NCBI RefSeq assembly: GCF_014201335.1 | Contig: NZ_JACHEB010000008.1 | Coordinates: forward strand, 62,001-126,000 | DNA: 64,000 nucleotides | Direction of reading: 5' to 3' | Origin: Tunturiibacter gelidiferens | GTDB lineage: Bacteria > Acidobacteriota > Terriglobia > Terriglobales > Acidobacteriaceae | In this document: positions 35,019 through 42,584 of the stretch, piece by piece | How positions within the stretch are numbered: the first letter of the stretch is position 1 | How the letters are laid out: each line of letters opens with the position of its first letter | The notes under the pieces: generated by a model | Databases searched by the model: none | What the model saw: the letters and a program-made list of their open reading frames with translations, nothing else | Told to the model about the DNA's origin: nothing | Position numbers and translations under genes: made by a program

Positions 35019-36005
35019 TTGCGTGCACCAACTCCCCTATCGGACTCCAGCCGCGTTCCCAACCGCAGCCATGAACTCTCTGCCGACGAGCTGAGCATCT
35101 ACCGACAGCTGGATCAAGCGAAAATTCCTCAGCACGTGGCCATTATCATGGACGGCAACGGGCGCTGGGCCGGCAAACGAGCCCTCAAACGCTTTCTCGG
35201 TCACCAAAAAGGCGCTGAATCCGTCCAGTTCGTCGTGGAAACTGCCTCACGTATCAACCTGCCGTGGCTGACCCTATACGCCTTCTCGCTTGAAAACAAC
35301 CTGCGCCGCCCCAAGTCCGAGGTCAGCTTCCTCATGAAGCTGCTTAGGAGCTATCTCGTCGGTAACGTCAAGCGAATGAACGATAACAACGTCCGCATGG
35401 CGTACATCGGTCGTACCCACGACTTGCCCCAAGAGGTTCAGGACACCATGCAGTGGGCCTCGGAATCCACCGCAAAAAACACCGGCACCACCCTCACCCT
35501 GGCCCTCAACTACGGTGCTCGCTCCGAGATCGTAGACGCCGTCCGCTCCCTCCTCACCGACCTCACCACCGAAGCTCACACCCGCGGTTGCTCCGTCGAC
35601 GACCTTCTCGGTGCCGGCGCCCTCGAATCCCTCGACGAGTCAAGCATCGCCCGCGCACTCTACACTGCGCACATGCCCGACCCCGACCTCGTCATTCGCA
35701 CCTCCGGCGAACAGCGCATCTCCAACTTCCTCCTCTGGCAGATCGCCTACTCCGAGATCTTCGTCACCGACCGTCTCTGGCCCGACTTCAACGGGCTGCA
35801 TCTGCTCGAGGCCATCAACGCCTACCAGCATCGCGAACGTCGCTTTGGCGGTCTCGGCGAAAGCTTTACAGACGAAGACCTCAACAACCTGGAGCCCGCT
35901 GAAGAAGTAGCCGCCGAAATCAAGGACCACCTCATTCCGAAGCCCGACCCAAAATCCGAACTCAAGACTGAAGCAAAGGCCGACGCACTATTAACTCGCC
36001 GCTAA
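35019..36005 (+). CDS. uppS: Isoprenyl transferase (undecaprenyl diphosphate synthase)
   Basis: A 328-residue cis-prenyltransferase. Conserved blocks in order are VAIIMDGNGRWA (catalytic Asp and the PPi-binding loop), LTLYAFSLENNLRRP, LALNYGARSEI and RTSGEQRISNFLLWQIAYSE with LWPDF. It elongates farnesyl diphosphate to the C55 carrier used for peptidoglycan and other glycans. The N-terminus is long (about 37 residues before the family core), and a C-terminal Lys/Asp/Glu tail extends beyond it. No ATG lies in frame before the core. TTG 35019 is chosen since GAGG lies five bases before it. It begins the uppS-cdsA-dxr-rseP cluster. Confidence 0.93.
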   Translation: MRAPTPLSDSSRVPNRSHELSADELSIYRQLDQAKIPQHVAIIMDGNGRWAGKRALKRFLGHQKGAESVQFVVETASRINLPWLTLYAFSLENNLRRPKSEVSFLMKLLRSYLVGNVKRMNDNNVRMAYIGRTHDLPQEVQDTMQWASESTAKNTGTTLTLALNYGARSEIVDAVRSLLTDLTTEAHTRGCSVDDLLGAGALESLDESSIARALYTAHMPDPDLVIRTSGEQRISNFLLWQIAYSEIFVTDRLWPDFNGLHLLEAINAYQHRERRFGGLGESFTDEDLNNLEPAEEVAAEIKDHLIPKPDPKSELKTEAKADALLTRR

Positions 36006-36025
36006 GATTCTGCCATCAACTTCTG

Positions 36026-36349
36026 TTACAGCAAGCCGCCTAGACTCGCAGGAGGCTCAGCAGCGGATTTCTGCTTCAGTGCGCGCACAAACTCTCCCAG
36101 CGCCGGGCGAATCATCTCAAACATGGGATCATTGCGCTGAATCAGCGCCACCTCGGAGAACAGCTTTAGACCAATCCCTAGCGACGCCACCGTATCGCCA
36201 TCGAACGGCAGACGAGCCCTCATTCGCTCCACAATCCCCAGAATATCGTCATGGTTTGCGGCTTCAAAGGAGAGAATCTGTCCTTCAACTGGCTCTCCCT
36301 TAGCTCCCGTCAGTGCTTCAACCGTAATCTTGTAACGGTAAGAATTCAT
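36026..36349 (-). CDS. DUF3861 domain protein
   Basis: A 107-residue protein beginning MNSYRYKITVEALTGAKGEP, the typical DUF3861 opening, with FEAANHDDILGIVERMRARLPFD and a C-terminal helix (FEMIRPALGEFVRALKQK). The family is small and of unknown function. The ATG at 36349 lies one base after the padR stop region, so it is tightly coupled to padR. The pair is transcribed against the flanking uppS and cdsA genes. A role in the PadR response is inferred from this arrangement only. Confidence 0.82.
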   Translation of the reverse strand: MNSYRYKITVEALTGAKGEPVEGQILSFEAANHDDILGIVERMRARLPFDGDTVASLGIGLKLFSEVALIQRNDPMFEMIRPALGEFVRALKQKSAAEPPASLGGLL

Positions 36350-36350
36350 C

Positions 36351-36947
36351 TCAAGACCTCTCAATCTGTTTAGCCGCAGCATCGATGATGTCGGTAATCG
36401 CGTGTATCTGTTCCGTCGTCAGTGGACCTTTCTTCATCCGCAGCGCCATACGAAAGTTCTCCACCGCGCGTTCGATCTGAGGTGAACGATCACTCCCCTG
36501 CTCGCTGCGAGCCCGGTCCATCTTTGCGAAGATCGCCTCCACGGCTGTCTTGTTTTCCGCCAGTGACTTCGATCCCCCTTCTGTGATCGTATAAAGCTTT
36601 CGTGCACCGTCAGAGACCACGGTCGCATGTCCCATCTCCTCGAGCATCGTCAGCATCGGATACACCACACCCGGGCTCGGAGCATACATTCCGCCCAGTT
36701 GTTCCTGGATCGACTTGATGATCTCGTATCCATGGCTTGGCTTATCCGCAATCTGCTGCAAAATCACGTAGCGAAGGTCTCCGGCCCCGAAGAACCGCAT
36801 CGGCCCTCCACGTCCGCGGCGAAAGCCATGCCTCCCTCCGTCAAAGTCTCCGAATCCGCCCCGCTGTTGATCGTCCCTATGTCTCTCACTGCGGCCTTCT
36901 TCTCTGCCGCAGCGACCTCTGTTGTAGCGTTCAAATGGTTTTCTCAT
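36351..36947 (-). CDS. PadR-family transcriptional regulator with an Arg/Gly-rich N-terminal extension
   Basis: A 198-residue regulator. The first ~50 residues are highly charged and Gly/Arg-rich (RGRCGREEGRSERHRDDQQR and GGRHGFRRGRGG). The PadR winged helix follows: LRYVILQQIADKPSHGYEII, GMYAPSPGVVYPMLTMLEEMG and YTITEGGSKSLAE, then a C-terminal dimerisation helix. Extensions of this kind are known in the acidobacterial and actinobacterial PadR group. The ATG at 36947 is used; a start at 36983 would overlap the palindrome upstream. A perfect 22-bp palindrome (36967-36988) lies just before it and is the likely autoregulatory operator. DUF3861 is co-transcribed. Confidence 0.9.
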   Translation of the reverse strand: MRKPFERYNRGRCGREEGRSERHRDDQQRGGFGDFDGGRHGFRRGRGGPMRFFGAGDLRYVILQQIADKPSHGYEIIKSIQEQLGGMYAPSPGVVYPMLTMLEEMGHATVVSDGARKLYTITEGGSKSLAENKTAVEAIFAKMDRARSEQGSDRSPQIERAVENFRMALRMKKGPLTTEQIHAITDIIDAAAKQIERS

Positions 36948-36966
36948 ATCGAAATAGTACAAAGAT

Positions 36967-36988
36967 ATATCTTGATAAGTCAAGATAT
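36967..36988. promoter_or_regulatory. Palindromic operator, probable PadR site
   Basis: ATATCTTGA (36967-36975), centre TAAG, and TCAAGATAT (36980-36988) form a perfect inverted repeat of nine bases per arm. It lies 20 bases before padR and 49 before the divergent cdsA start, so it could control both. ATAT-flanked palindromes of this kind are typical of PadR regulators. Confidence 0.75.
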
Positions 36989-37036
36989 TAATTAAAACAG
37001 TCTATCTCGGCCTCGATATATTCTGTTCAAGACTTC

Positions 37037-37900
37037 ATGAAACGCATTCTGACCGCCGTAGTCCTTATCCTCGCTGTCTTTGCCTTGATCTTCTTTGGCC
37101 AGCTCTGGATGATCACGCTATTTGCCGCCATCGTCGCCGAACTGGCCGCCTATGAGTACCTCAAGCTGGCCGCAGTCGGCGCCGAGGCTCACGGAGCAAC
37201 CCTCCGCATCCCCATCTGGTGGATGGCCCTCGGCACCGCCCTCGCCTTCATCGTCACCCTGCCCAACTTCCCAGTCGAAGATCAGCTTCCAGTTCTAAGC
37301 GCCCTGACCCTTGCACTCTTCGCTTGGAACGGCTTCCGCGCACCCCTCCGCCAGGTCCTTCCCGACACAGCGCAGGGACTCTTCGGGCTCATCTACATCG
37401 CCTACCCTCTCACCCTCATTCCTCTCCTTTGGAAGCAGGAAGACGGCCCTGCCCTTGTCCTCTTTTTGATGGTCTGCGTCTGGGCCGGTGACATCGCTGC
37501 CCTCTACATCGGTCGCGCCTTTGGCAAACGCAAGCTCGCTCCTCGTCTAAGTCCCGGTAAAACCTGGGTAGGTTCGATCGCCTCGATCGTTGGAAGCATG
37601 GTCGCCGCCGGCATCGTCATCGCCATCGCCGACACGCTTACTGCCCGCGGCAACACCATCCTTCACATCTCTGAACCTCTCTGGCAATCTTTCCTCCTCG
37701 CCGCAGTCCTCAACGTAGCCGCCCAGCTCGGTGACCTTCTCGAGTCCGCGATCAAGCGTGGCGCAGGCGTCAAGGACTCTGGAACCATGCTTCCGGGCCA
37801 CGGCGGCATTCTCGACCGCATCGACGCCCTCCTTCTCGCCGCGCCGGTTCTCTGGTACATCCTTCTCCTCAAGGACTACTTCGGTCTGGGCCGCTTCTAG
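37037..37900 (+). CDS. cdsA: Phosphatidate cytidylyltransferase
   Basis: A 287-residue enzyme with about eight TM segments. The C-terminal signature is ESAIKRGAGVKDSGTMLPGHGGILDRIDAL, preceded by LSPGKTWVGSIASIVGS, both standard for CdsA. It makes CDP-diacylglycerol from phosphatidate and CTP, the branch point of phospholipid synthesis. It belongs with uppS upstream and dxr/rseP downstream in the conserved lipid cluster, but a padR-DUF3861 pair is inserted between uppS and cdsA. It thus sits close to a palindromic operator and may be affected by PadR. Confidence 0.95.
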   Translation: MKRILTAVVLILAVFALIFFGQLWMITLFAAIVAELAAYEYLKLAAVGAEAHGATLRIPIWWMALGTALAFIVTLPNFPVEDQLPVLSALTLALFAWNGFRAPLRQVLPDTAQGLFGLIYIAYPLTLIPLLWKQEDGPALVLFLMVCVWAGDIAALYIGRAFGKRKLAPRLSPGKTWVGSIASIVGSMVAAGIVIAIADTLTARGNTILHISEPLWQSFLLAAVLNVAAQLGDLLESAIKRGAGVKDSGTMLPGHGGILDRIDALLLAAPVLWYILLLKDYFGLGRF

Positions 37901-38161
37901 TCCCCGCCCTCAATCTGCCAGCTTCACCCCGCGAGGACGCAGGACCAGGGTCTGTTGCCTGCGCCTCAAAAGATTTTCTAGCATCGCTGCTGTGATCCTG
38001 GTTCCGTCCGGCACCTAAGGCTGCATCGCAAATATTGCTCAGCTCTTGATATCTTTTGCGCCTGTTTTGCCCTATGATTCTCGCCTCTCCACCTCTTACC
38101 TTTTTCTTAGTCGCAAACCGGCCCCTCAGACTCTTCGATCGAAATGTTAGCGAGGCATAAA

Positions 38162-39052
38162 ATGATCCCTCTTGAAAAACCCCCCGCTTCTTGGAATCAC
38201 TCCTCTTCCAAATCGAACCTCATCGAATCCGAGAGGTCTCGAACATCTTTGAAGTATTTAGCTCGGTTTGGGGCGATCCTCCTGGGGATAGCAGCGATCC
38301 TTTGTAATCCAGTCGATACTCGAGTACTGGCAAAGACAGGACAGGCAGCCGATGCAAAACAAGCGCCTGAAATCGACCCAGACGCCATGGACGCCCTCAA
38401 CAAGATGGGAACGTATCTGCGCTCCCTCAAAGCGTTTCAGGTCGACTCGGAGTCTTCAAACGATGATGTTCTCGACGATGGAGAGATCATCACAGATACC
38501 AGATCGAGCACTTTGCTGGCTGTGAGTCCAAATCTTCTCCGCGCCGAGCTGAAGGGTGACGACAGAAACACCTTCCTCTTCTACGACGGAAAAAACTTTA
38601 CCGTCTACGGCAAGCTCCTCAACTATTACGCCACCGTTCCAGCGCCGCCCACAACGGCCAAGTTGATTGATCAAATCTATAACGAGTACGGCATCGAAAT
38701 TCCTCTGGTCGATCTATTCAAGTGGGGAAATGACGAAGCTGCCATCAAAAAGATCACCTCCGCCATAGACGTCGGCCCCAGTTCGGTCGGAGGCATCACC
38801 TGCGAACACTACGCCTTTCGTCAAGAGGGCCTCGACTGGCAGATCTGGATCCAGTTGGGAGACTTCCCGCTTCCCAAAAAGTTCGTTATCCGGACCCTTA
38901 CCGACGATGCCAGGCCACAGCATACCTCTACACTCACCTGGAACCTAACCCCCTCTTATAACGACGCGACCTTCACCTTCGATCCGCCGCAAGGTGCCGA
39001 ACGCATCCCACTCAAGGACCTCAACGCCGATACCACCAAGAATGCCCAGTAA
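38162..39052 (+). CDS. DUF2092 domain exported protein
   Basis: A 296-residue protein with a basic N-terminus, a TM or signal segment (LARFGAILLGIAAILC) and the DUF2092 region. It opens DPDAMDALNKMGTYLRSLKAFQVDSESSNDDVLDDGE and continues LRAELKGDDRNTFLFYDGKNFTVYGKLLNYYATV and HYAFRQEGLDWQIWIQLGDFPLPKKFVI. DUF2092 resembles outer-membrane lipoprotein-like (LolA/LolB-type) half-barrels, so a periplasmic role is plausible. GAGG six bases before the ATG fixes the start. It is followed nine bases later by an Asn-rich repeat protein, and the pair separates cdsA from dxr. Confidence 0.87.
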   Translation: MIPLEKPPASWNHSSSKSNLIESERSRTSLKYLARFGAILLGIAAILCNPVDTRVLAKTGQAADAKQAPEIDPDAMDALNKMGTYLRSLKAFQVDSESSNDDVLDDGEIITDTRSSTLLAVSPNLLRAELKGDDRNTFLFYDGKNFTVYGKLLNYYATVPAPPTTAKLIDQIYNEYGIEIPLVDLFKWGNDEAAIKKITSAIDVGPSSVGGITCEHYAFRQEGLDWQIWIQLGDFPLPKKFVIRTLTDDARPQHTSTLTWNLTPSYNDATFTFDPPQGAERIPLKDLNADTTKNAQ

Positions 39053-39061
39053 AGGAGACCT

Positions 39062-39595
39062 ATGAAGCGATCCAGTATTTTCCTCACTCTTTTCTTCGTG
39101 GCCGCTCTCGTCTTCAGCACCCATCTATCAGCGCAAAGGCGGGGTGGCGGTGGTGGAGGCTACCACGGCGGCGGTGGTGGTCATGCGACCCGCAGCACAG
39201 CCAACAGCAGCGTCAACCGCAACTACAACAACAACACCAACGTCAATCGCAACGTCAACAACAACACCAACGTCAATCGCAACTACAACAACAACGTCAA
39301 CGTTAATCGCAACGTCAACGTTAACGTCAATAACAGCTACCACGGCGGTGGCTATTATGGAGGCGGCTACTACGGTGGTGGCTGCTGTTACCACCCCGTT
39401 GCTGTAGCTGCGGCCGTTACAGCCACAGCCGTTGTCACGGCTGCCGTCGTCGGTTCGATAGTTAACAGTCCACCATCAGGGTGCGTCACGACCATCGTCA
39501 ACGGACTCGCTTACCAACAATGCGGCAGCACTTGGTATCAACCGCAAATGGCCGGCACCACGACAACCTACGTCGTCGTCAGCGCACCAAGATGA
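39062..39595 (+). CDS. Exported Asn/Gly/Tyr-rich repeat protein
   Basis: A 177-residue exported protein. Signal peptide (SIFLTLFFVAALVFSTHLSA), a Gly/His-rich stretch, then three and a half 10-residue repeats of N-(Y/V)-NNN-(T/V)-NVNR spanning about residues 54-90, then YHGGGYYGGGYYGGG and a Cys-containing TM-like segment (AVAAAVTATAVVTAAVVGSIV). The tail is Val/Thr-rich (TTTYVVVSAP). GGAG sits at a good distance before ATG. It follows the DUF2092 gene by nine bases, so the two probably act together at the cell envelope. No family is recognised; the layout resembles small surface-exposed proteins of other Gram-negatives. Confidence 0.75.
   Translation: MKRSSIFLTLFFVAALVFSTHLSAQRRGGGGGGYHGGGGGHATRSTANSSVNRNYNNNTNVNRNVNNNTNVNRNYNNNVNVNRNVNVNVNNSYHGGGYYGGGYYGGGCCYHPVAVAAAVTATAVVTAAVVGSIVNSPPSGCVTTIVNGLAYQQCGSTWYQPQMAGTTTTYVVVSAPR
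39221..39330 (+). repeat. 30-bp tandem repeat encoding an Asn-rich decapeptide
   Basis: Units at 39221-39250, 39251-39280 and 39281-39310 plus a partial fourth copy encode N-(Y/V)-NNN-(T/V)-NVNR. Copies differ at a few positions, so the array is old enough to have diverged but could still change length. Confidence 0.8.
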
Positions 39596-39635
39596 CCAAA
39601 CCAAATCTTCAAACCTGAACAGAATGATCACACTT

Positions 39636-39673
39636 GAAGCAAAGGGTCTCTAATGAAGAGGCCCTTTTGCTTC
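39636..39673 (+). terminator. Hairpin after the Asn-rich gene
   Basis: GAAGCAAAGGGTCTC (39636-39650) pairs imperfectly with GAGGCCCTTTTGCTTC (39658-39673), with a small bulge and a loop of about seven bases. It precedes dxr by 40 bases. Confidence 0.65.
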
Positions 39674-39713
39674 AGACCATCTTTCGAATCTCGCCGCTCG
39701 AACCCGCCGCACA

Positions 39714-40949
39714 ATGACCTCGCAACATCTCCCCTCAAACTCTGCGAAAATAAAGCTTGTGAAAAAGTTAGCGATCCTAGGTTCGACCGGCTCGATCGGC
39801 AACAGCACTCTCTCTATCTGCGAATCGTTTCCTGACCGCTACCAGGTCATCTCCCTCGCCGCCGGCAACAATATCGACGCCGCATTCGCCCAATGCCTCC
39901 GCTGGCGCCCAAAGGTCATCTCCCTCGCGACAGAATCATTAGCCGAAAGCCTGATATCCCGTCTCAAAGCCGAGGGCATCACTAACATCGAAGTAGTTCA
40001 CGGCACCGCGGGAAGCATCCGCGTCGCAACCCTGCCAGAGGTCAACTTCGTAGTGTCGGCAATCGTCGGTGTGGCCGGTCTCGAAGCCACCTACGCCGCT
40101 GTCTGCGCTGGAAAAACCATCGGCCTCGCCAACAAGGAGTGCCTAGTAGCCGCAGGCGAACTCATCATCGCCGCCGCGAAGCAACACAAGGTCGCTCTCC
40201 TCCCCATCGACTCAGAACACAACGCCGTCCATCAGTGTATGCGCGGAGGCGCCCCAGCCGAGGTCAAACAAATCTGGCTCACTGCCTCGGGAGGCCCTTT
40301 CCGCAACACCCCCATCGCCGAATTCGAGCACATTACTCCCCAACAAGCTCTCAAACACCCCACCTGGGTCATGGGCCAGCGCATCACCATTGACTCCGCC
40401 ACCATGATGAATAAGGGCTTCGAGGTCATCGAAGCTTGCCGCCTCTTCAATCTTCCTGCCAAACAGGTCCGAACTACTATTCATCCTCAATCCACGGTCC
40501 ACTCCCTGGTCGAGTTCGTCGACGGCAGCATCCTCGCCCAGATCTCCGTCACCGACATGCGGCTCCCGATCCTCTACGCGCTCGCCTACCCAGAACGCGT
40601 AGCGGTCACCGAAAAAGAATCCCTCACCTTCGACCTCACAACGCTCTCCCAATTGGACTTCTCCCCACCCGACCTCACCCGCTTCCCCTGTCTTCGCCTC
40701 GCCTACGAAGCAGTCGAAGCCGGAGGAAAAGCCTGCATAGCACTCAATGCCGCAGACGAAATCGCCGTCGCCGCCTTCCTCGAAGGACGTATCCCCTTCC
40801 TAGGCATCCCGCGTACAATAGAGACTGTGCTGCAGCTAACTTCCGGCCAATCTCCGGCGTCTATCCTCGATGTGCTTGATGCAGATCTTGTCGCGCGTGC
40901 TTGTGCGCGCGAAGTGATTGCCCGCCAGTTCACTGTCGCCCGACGGTAG
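39714..40949 (+). CDS. dxr: 1-deoxy-D-xylulose-5-phosphate reductoisomerase
   Basis: A 411-residue enzyme of the MEP isoprenoid pathway. NADPH-binding LAILGSTGSIGNSTLSI, LANKECLVAAGELI, the metal/substrate segment LLPIDSEHNAVHQ, LTASGGPFRNTP and WVMGQRITIDSATMMNKGFEVIEA are all present, in order. It converts DXP to MEP and thus feeds the isoprenoid supply used by UppS upstream. The frame is open from ATG 39714; a GTG 45 bases later would give a tighter N-terminus, and neither has a strong ribosome site. rseP follows after 36 bases. Confidence 0.96.
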   Translation: MTSQHLPSNSAKIKLVKKLAILGSTGSIGNSTLSICESFPDRYQVISLAAGNNIDAAFAQCLRWRPKVISLATESLAESLISRLKAEGITNIEVVHGTAGSIRVATLPEVNFVVSAIVGVAGLEATYAAVCAGKTIGLANKECLVAAGELIIAAAKQHKVALLPIDSEHNAVHQCMRGGAPAEVKQIWLTASGGPFRNTPIAEFEHITPQQALKHPTWVMGQRITIDSATMMNKGFEVIEACRLFNLPAKQVRTTIHPQSTVHSLVEFVDGSILAQISVTDMRLPILYALAYPERVAVTEKESLTFDLTTLSQLDFSPPDLTRFPCLRLAYEAVEAGGKACIALNAADEIAVAAFLEGRIPFLGIPRTIETVLQLTSGQSPASILDVLDADLVARACAREVIARQFTVARR

Positions 40950-40985
40950 CAAAACCGAAACAGCAATGAGGTCCTGACTCTCTCC

Positions 40986-42380
40986 ATGTCGACAATCATC
41001 CAGCTTGCCATCGTCCTTGGCATCATGGTCCTAGTCCACGAATTCGGCCATTTCGCCGTCGCCAAGCTCTGCGGCATCCGCGTTGAAGTGTTCTCCATCG
41101 GCTTCGGAAAACGCCTCTTCGGCTTCCGCCGCGGCGACACCGAGTATCAGATCGCCGCCGTCCCCCTTGGCGGATACGTGAAGATGGCGGGCGAGATGGG
41201 TTTTTCCGGAAACGAACTCAGCCCCGGCAGTGTGGCACCCACCGATCCGGGCGACTTCAACGCCCATCCTCGCTGGCAGCGCATCCTCGTTGCTCTCGCC
41301 GGCCCCTTCGCCAACTTCATTCTCGCGCTCGGCCTCATGACCGGCGTCTCCATGCTCCACAATGAAGTGCAGGAGTTCATCGACGGTCCCGCACACTCCG
41401 ATTACATCACCTTGAACACACCCGCGAGCCGGACCGGAATCCACAGCGGCGACACCATCGTCCATTACGACACCATCGAGAATCCCACCTGGGATCAGGT
41501 CGGCATTCGTTCTCTGCTGAATCTCAACCAGACCATCCCCTTCTCTTTCATTCACGACGGCCAACGTACGGATACCAAACTCTTCGTTGAAAACAAGGGT
41601 GCTCCCGACGATTTCTCACTCGACAACCTCGGCATCATTCCGAAGATGCAGACCACACCTGTCCAGGTCGACTCGCTTGAGCCCAGCATGCCTGCAGCCC
41701 GCGCCGGCCTCAAACCGCACGACAAGATCGTAAGCATTGACGGTCTTCAGCTGCACTCCGTTCCCGCTCTCTTGTCCTACCTTCAGGATCAGGCAGGCAA
41801 GCCCGCGTCCCTCGTCATTCAGCGCACTGCAGCGGATGGCACAGCGCAGACCCTCCCGATTCAAGTCACTCCCGAACTCGCAGAAACACCCGGCGGGCCT
41901 AAGGAAAAGGACTATCGGCTTGGTTTCGTTGCGGTGCAGCCGCCAGTCAAAGTAGAGCGATTGCCCTTTGATAAAGCCGTGGTTGCGTCGTGGCAGTTCA
42001 ACAAGAAGGGATCTTTGCTGATTGTTGAGGTGCTGAAGCGGCTCTTTACGCGGCAGGTTTCGGTCAAGAGTTTGCAGAGTCCGATTGGGATTGGGCAGCA
42101 GATTCATCAGGCCGCGCAGATGCCGGGGTGGATGCCGCTGATTGGGTTGATGAGCTATATCTCGTTGAATCTGGGAATCTTTAATCTTCTGCCGATTCCG
42201 ATTCTCGATGGTGGCATGATCTTATTTTTGTTGATTGAAACCATCATGCGGCGGGATGTGAACCAGCAGATCAAGGAACGGGTCTATCAGGTTGCGTTCG
42301 TCTGTTTGTTGGCGTTCTTTGCGTTCGTCATCTTCAACGATCTGACGAAACTCAATCTCTTCACGAAGCTCAAACCTTAA
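40986..42380 (+). CDS. rseP: Site-2 zinc metalloprotease RseP
   Basis: A 464-residue intramembrane protease. The zinc motif HEFGHF starts at His18, followed by FGKRLFGFRRGDTEYQIAAVPLGGYVKMAGE. Two periplasmic PDZ domains (about 130-215 and 225-300) lie between TM segments, and the C-terminal LPIPILDGGMILFLLIETIM supplies the third zinc ligand. RseP cleaves anti-sigma factors and signal-peptide remnants. It is the last gene of the uppS-cdsA-dxr cluster. From about 41950 onward the codon choice changes from C-ending to T/G-ending codons (many TTG, CGG, GTT), although the frame stays open and the motifs are intact. Confidence 0.95.
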   Translation: MSTIIQLAIVLGIMVLVHEFGHFAVAKLCGIRVEVFSIGFGKRLFGFRRGDTEYQIAAVPLGGYVKMAGEMGFSGNELSPGSVAPTDPGDFNAHPRWQRILVALAGPFANFILALGLMTGVSMLHNEVQEFIDGPAHSDYITLNTPASRTGIHSGDTIVHYDTIENPTWDQVGIRSLLNLNQTIPFSFIHDGQRTDTKLFVENKGAPDDFSLDNLGIIPKMQTTPVQVDSLEPSMPAARAGLKPHDKIVSIDGLQLHSVPALLSYLQDQAGKPASLVIQRTAADGTAQTLPIQVTPELAETPGGPKEKDYRLGFVAVQPPVKVERLPFDKAVVASWQFNKKGSLLIVEVLKRLFTRQVSVKSLQSPIGIGQQIHQAAQMPGWMPLIGLMSYISLNLGIFNLLPIPILDGGMILFLLIETIMRRDVNQQIKERVYQVAFVCLLAFFAFVIFNDLTKLNLFTKLKP

Positions 42381-42400
42381 AAATTTCGGAAAAAAATAAG

Positions 42401-42440
42401 ACCCCGGAGCAAGCTGAACCGTTCCGGGGTTTTATTGTTT
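42401..42440 (+). terminator. Rho-independent terminator after rseP
   Basis: ACCCCGGA (42401-42408) pairs with TCCGGGGT (42423-42430), loop of 14 bases, followed by TTTATTGTTTTT. Confidence 0.88.
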
Positions 42441-42480
42441 TTGCCGGTGTTTTTTGAGGGGTGTTTTAGAAAAAGTACGT

Positions 42481-42560
42481 TTTCGGTGTGGCGTCTTGCT
42501 GGTGAGAACGTGGTGGAATGCGTGGTCAACGTGGTGGGAAAACCGTCATTTTTCCGGCCA
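42481..42560 (+). repeat. GTGGTG-type repeat cluster after rseP
   Basis: AACGTGGTG occurs at 42507-42515 and 42528-42536, exactly 21 bases apart, with GCTGGTGAG and GCGTGGTC between and around. The same nine-mer is found inverted at 24710-24718. Found in a G-rich gap with no gene; role unknown. Confidence 0.5.
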
Positions 42561-42584
42561 CGAAAAATGCGCCACAGTTCTCAA

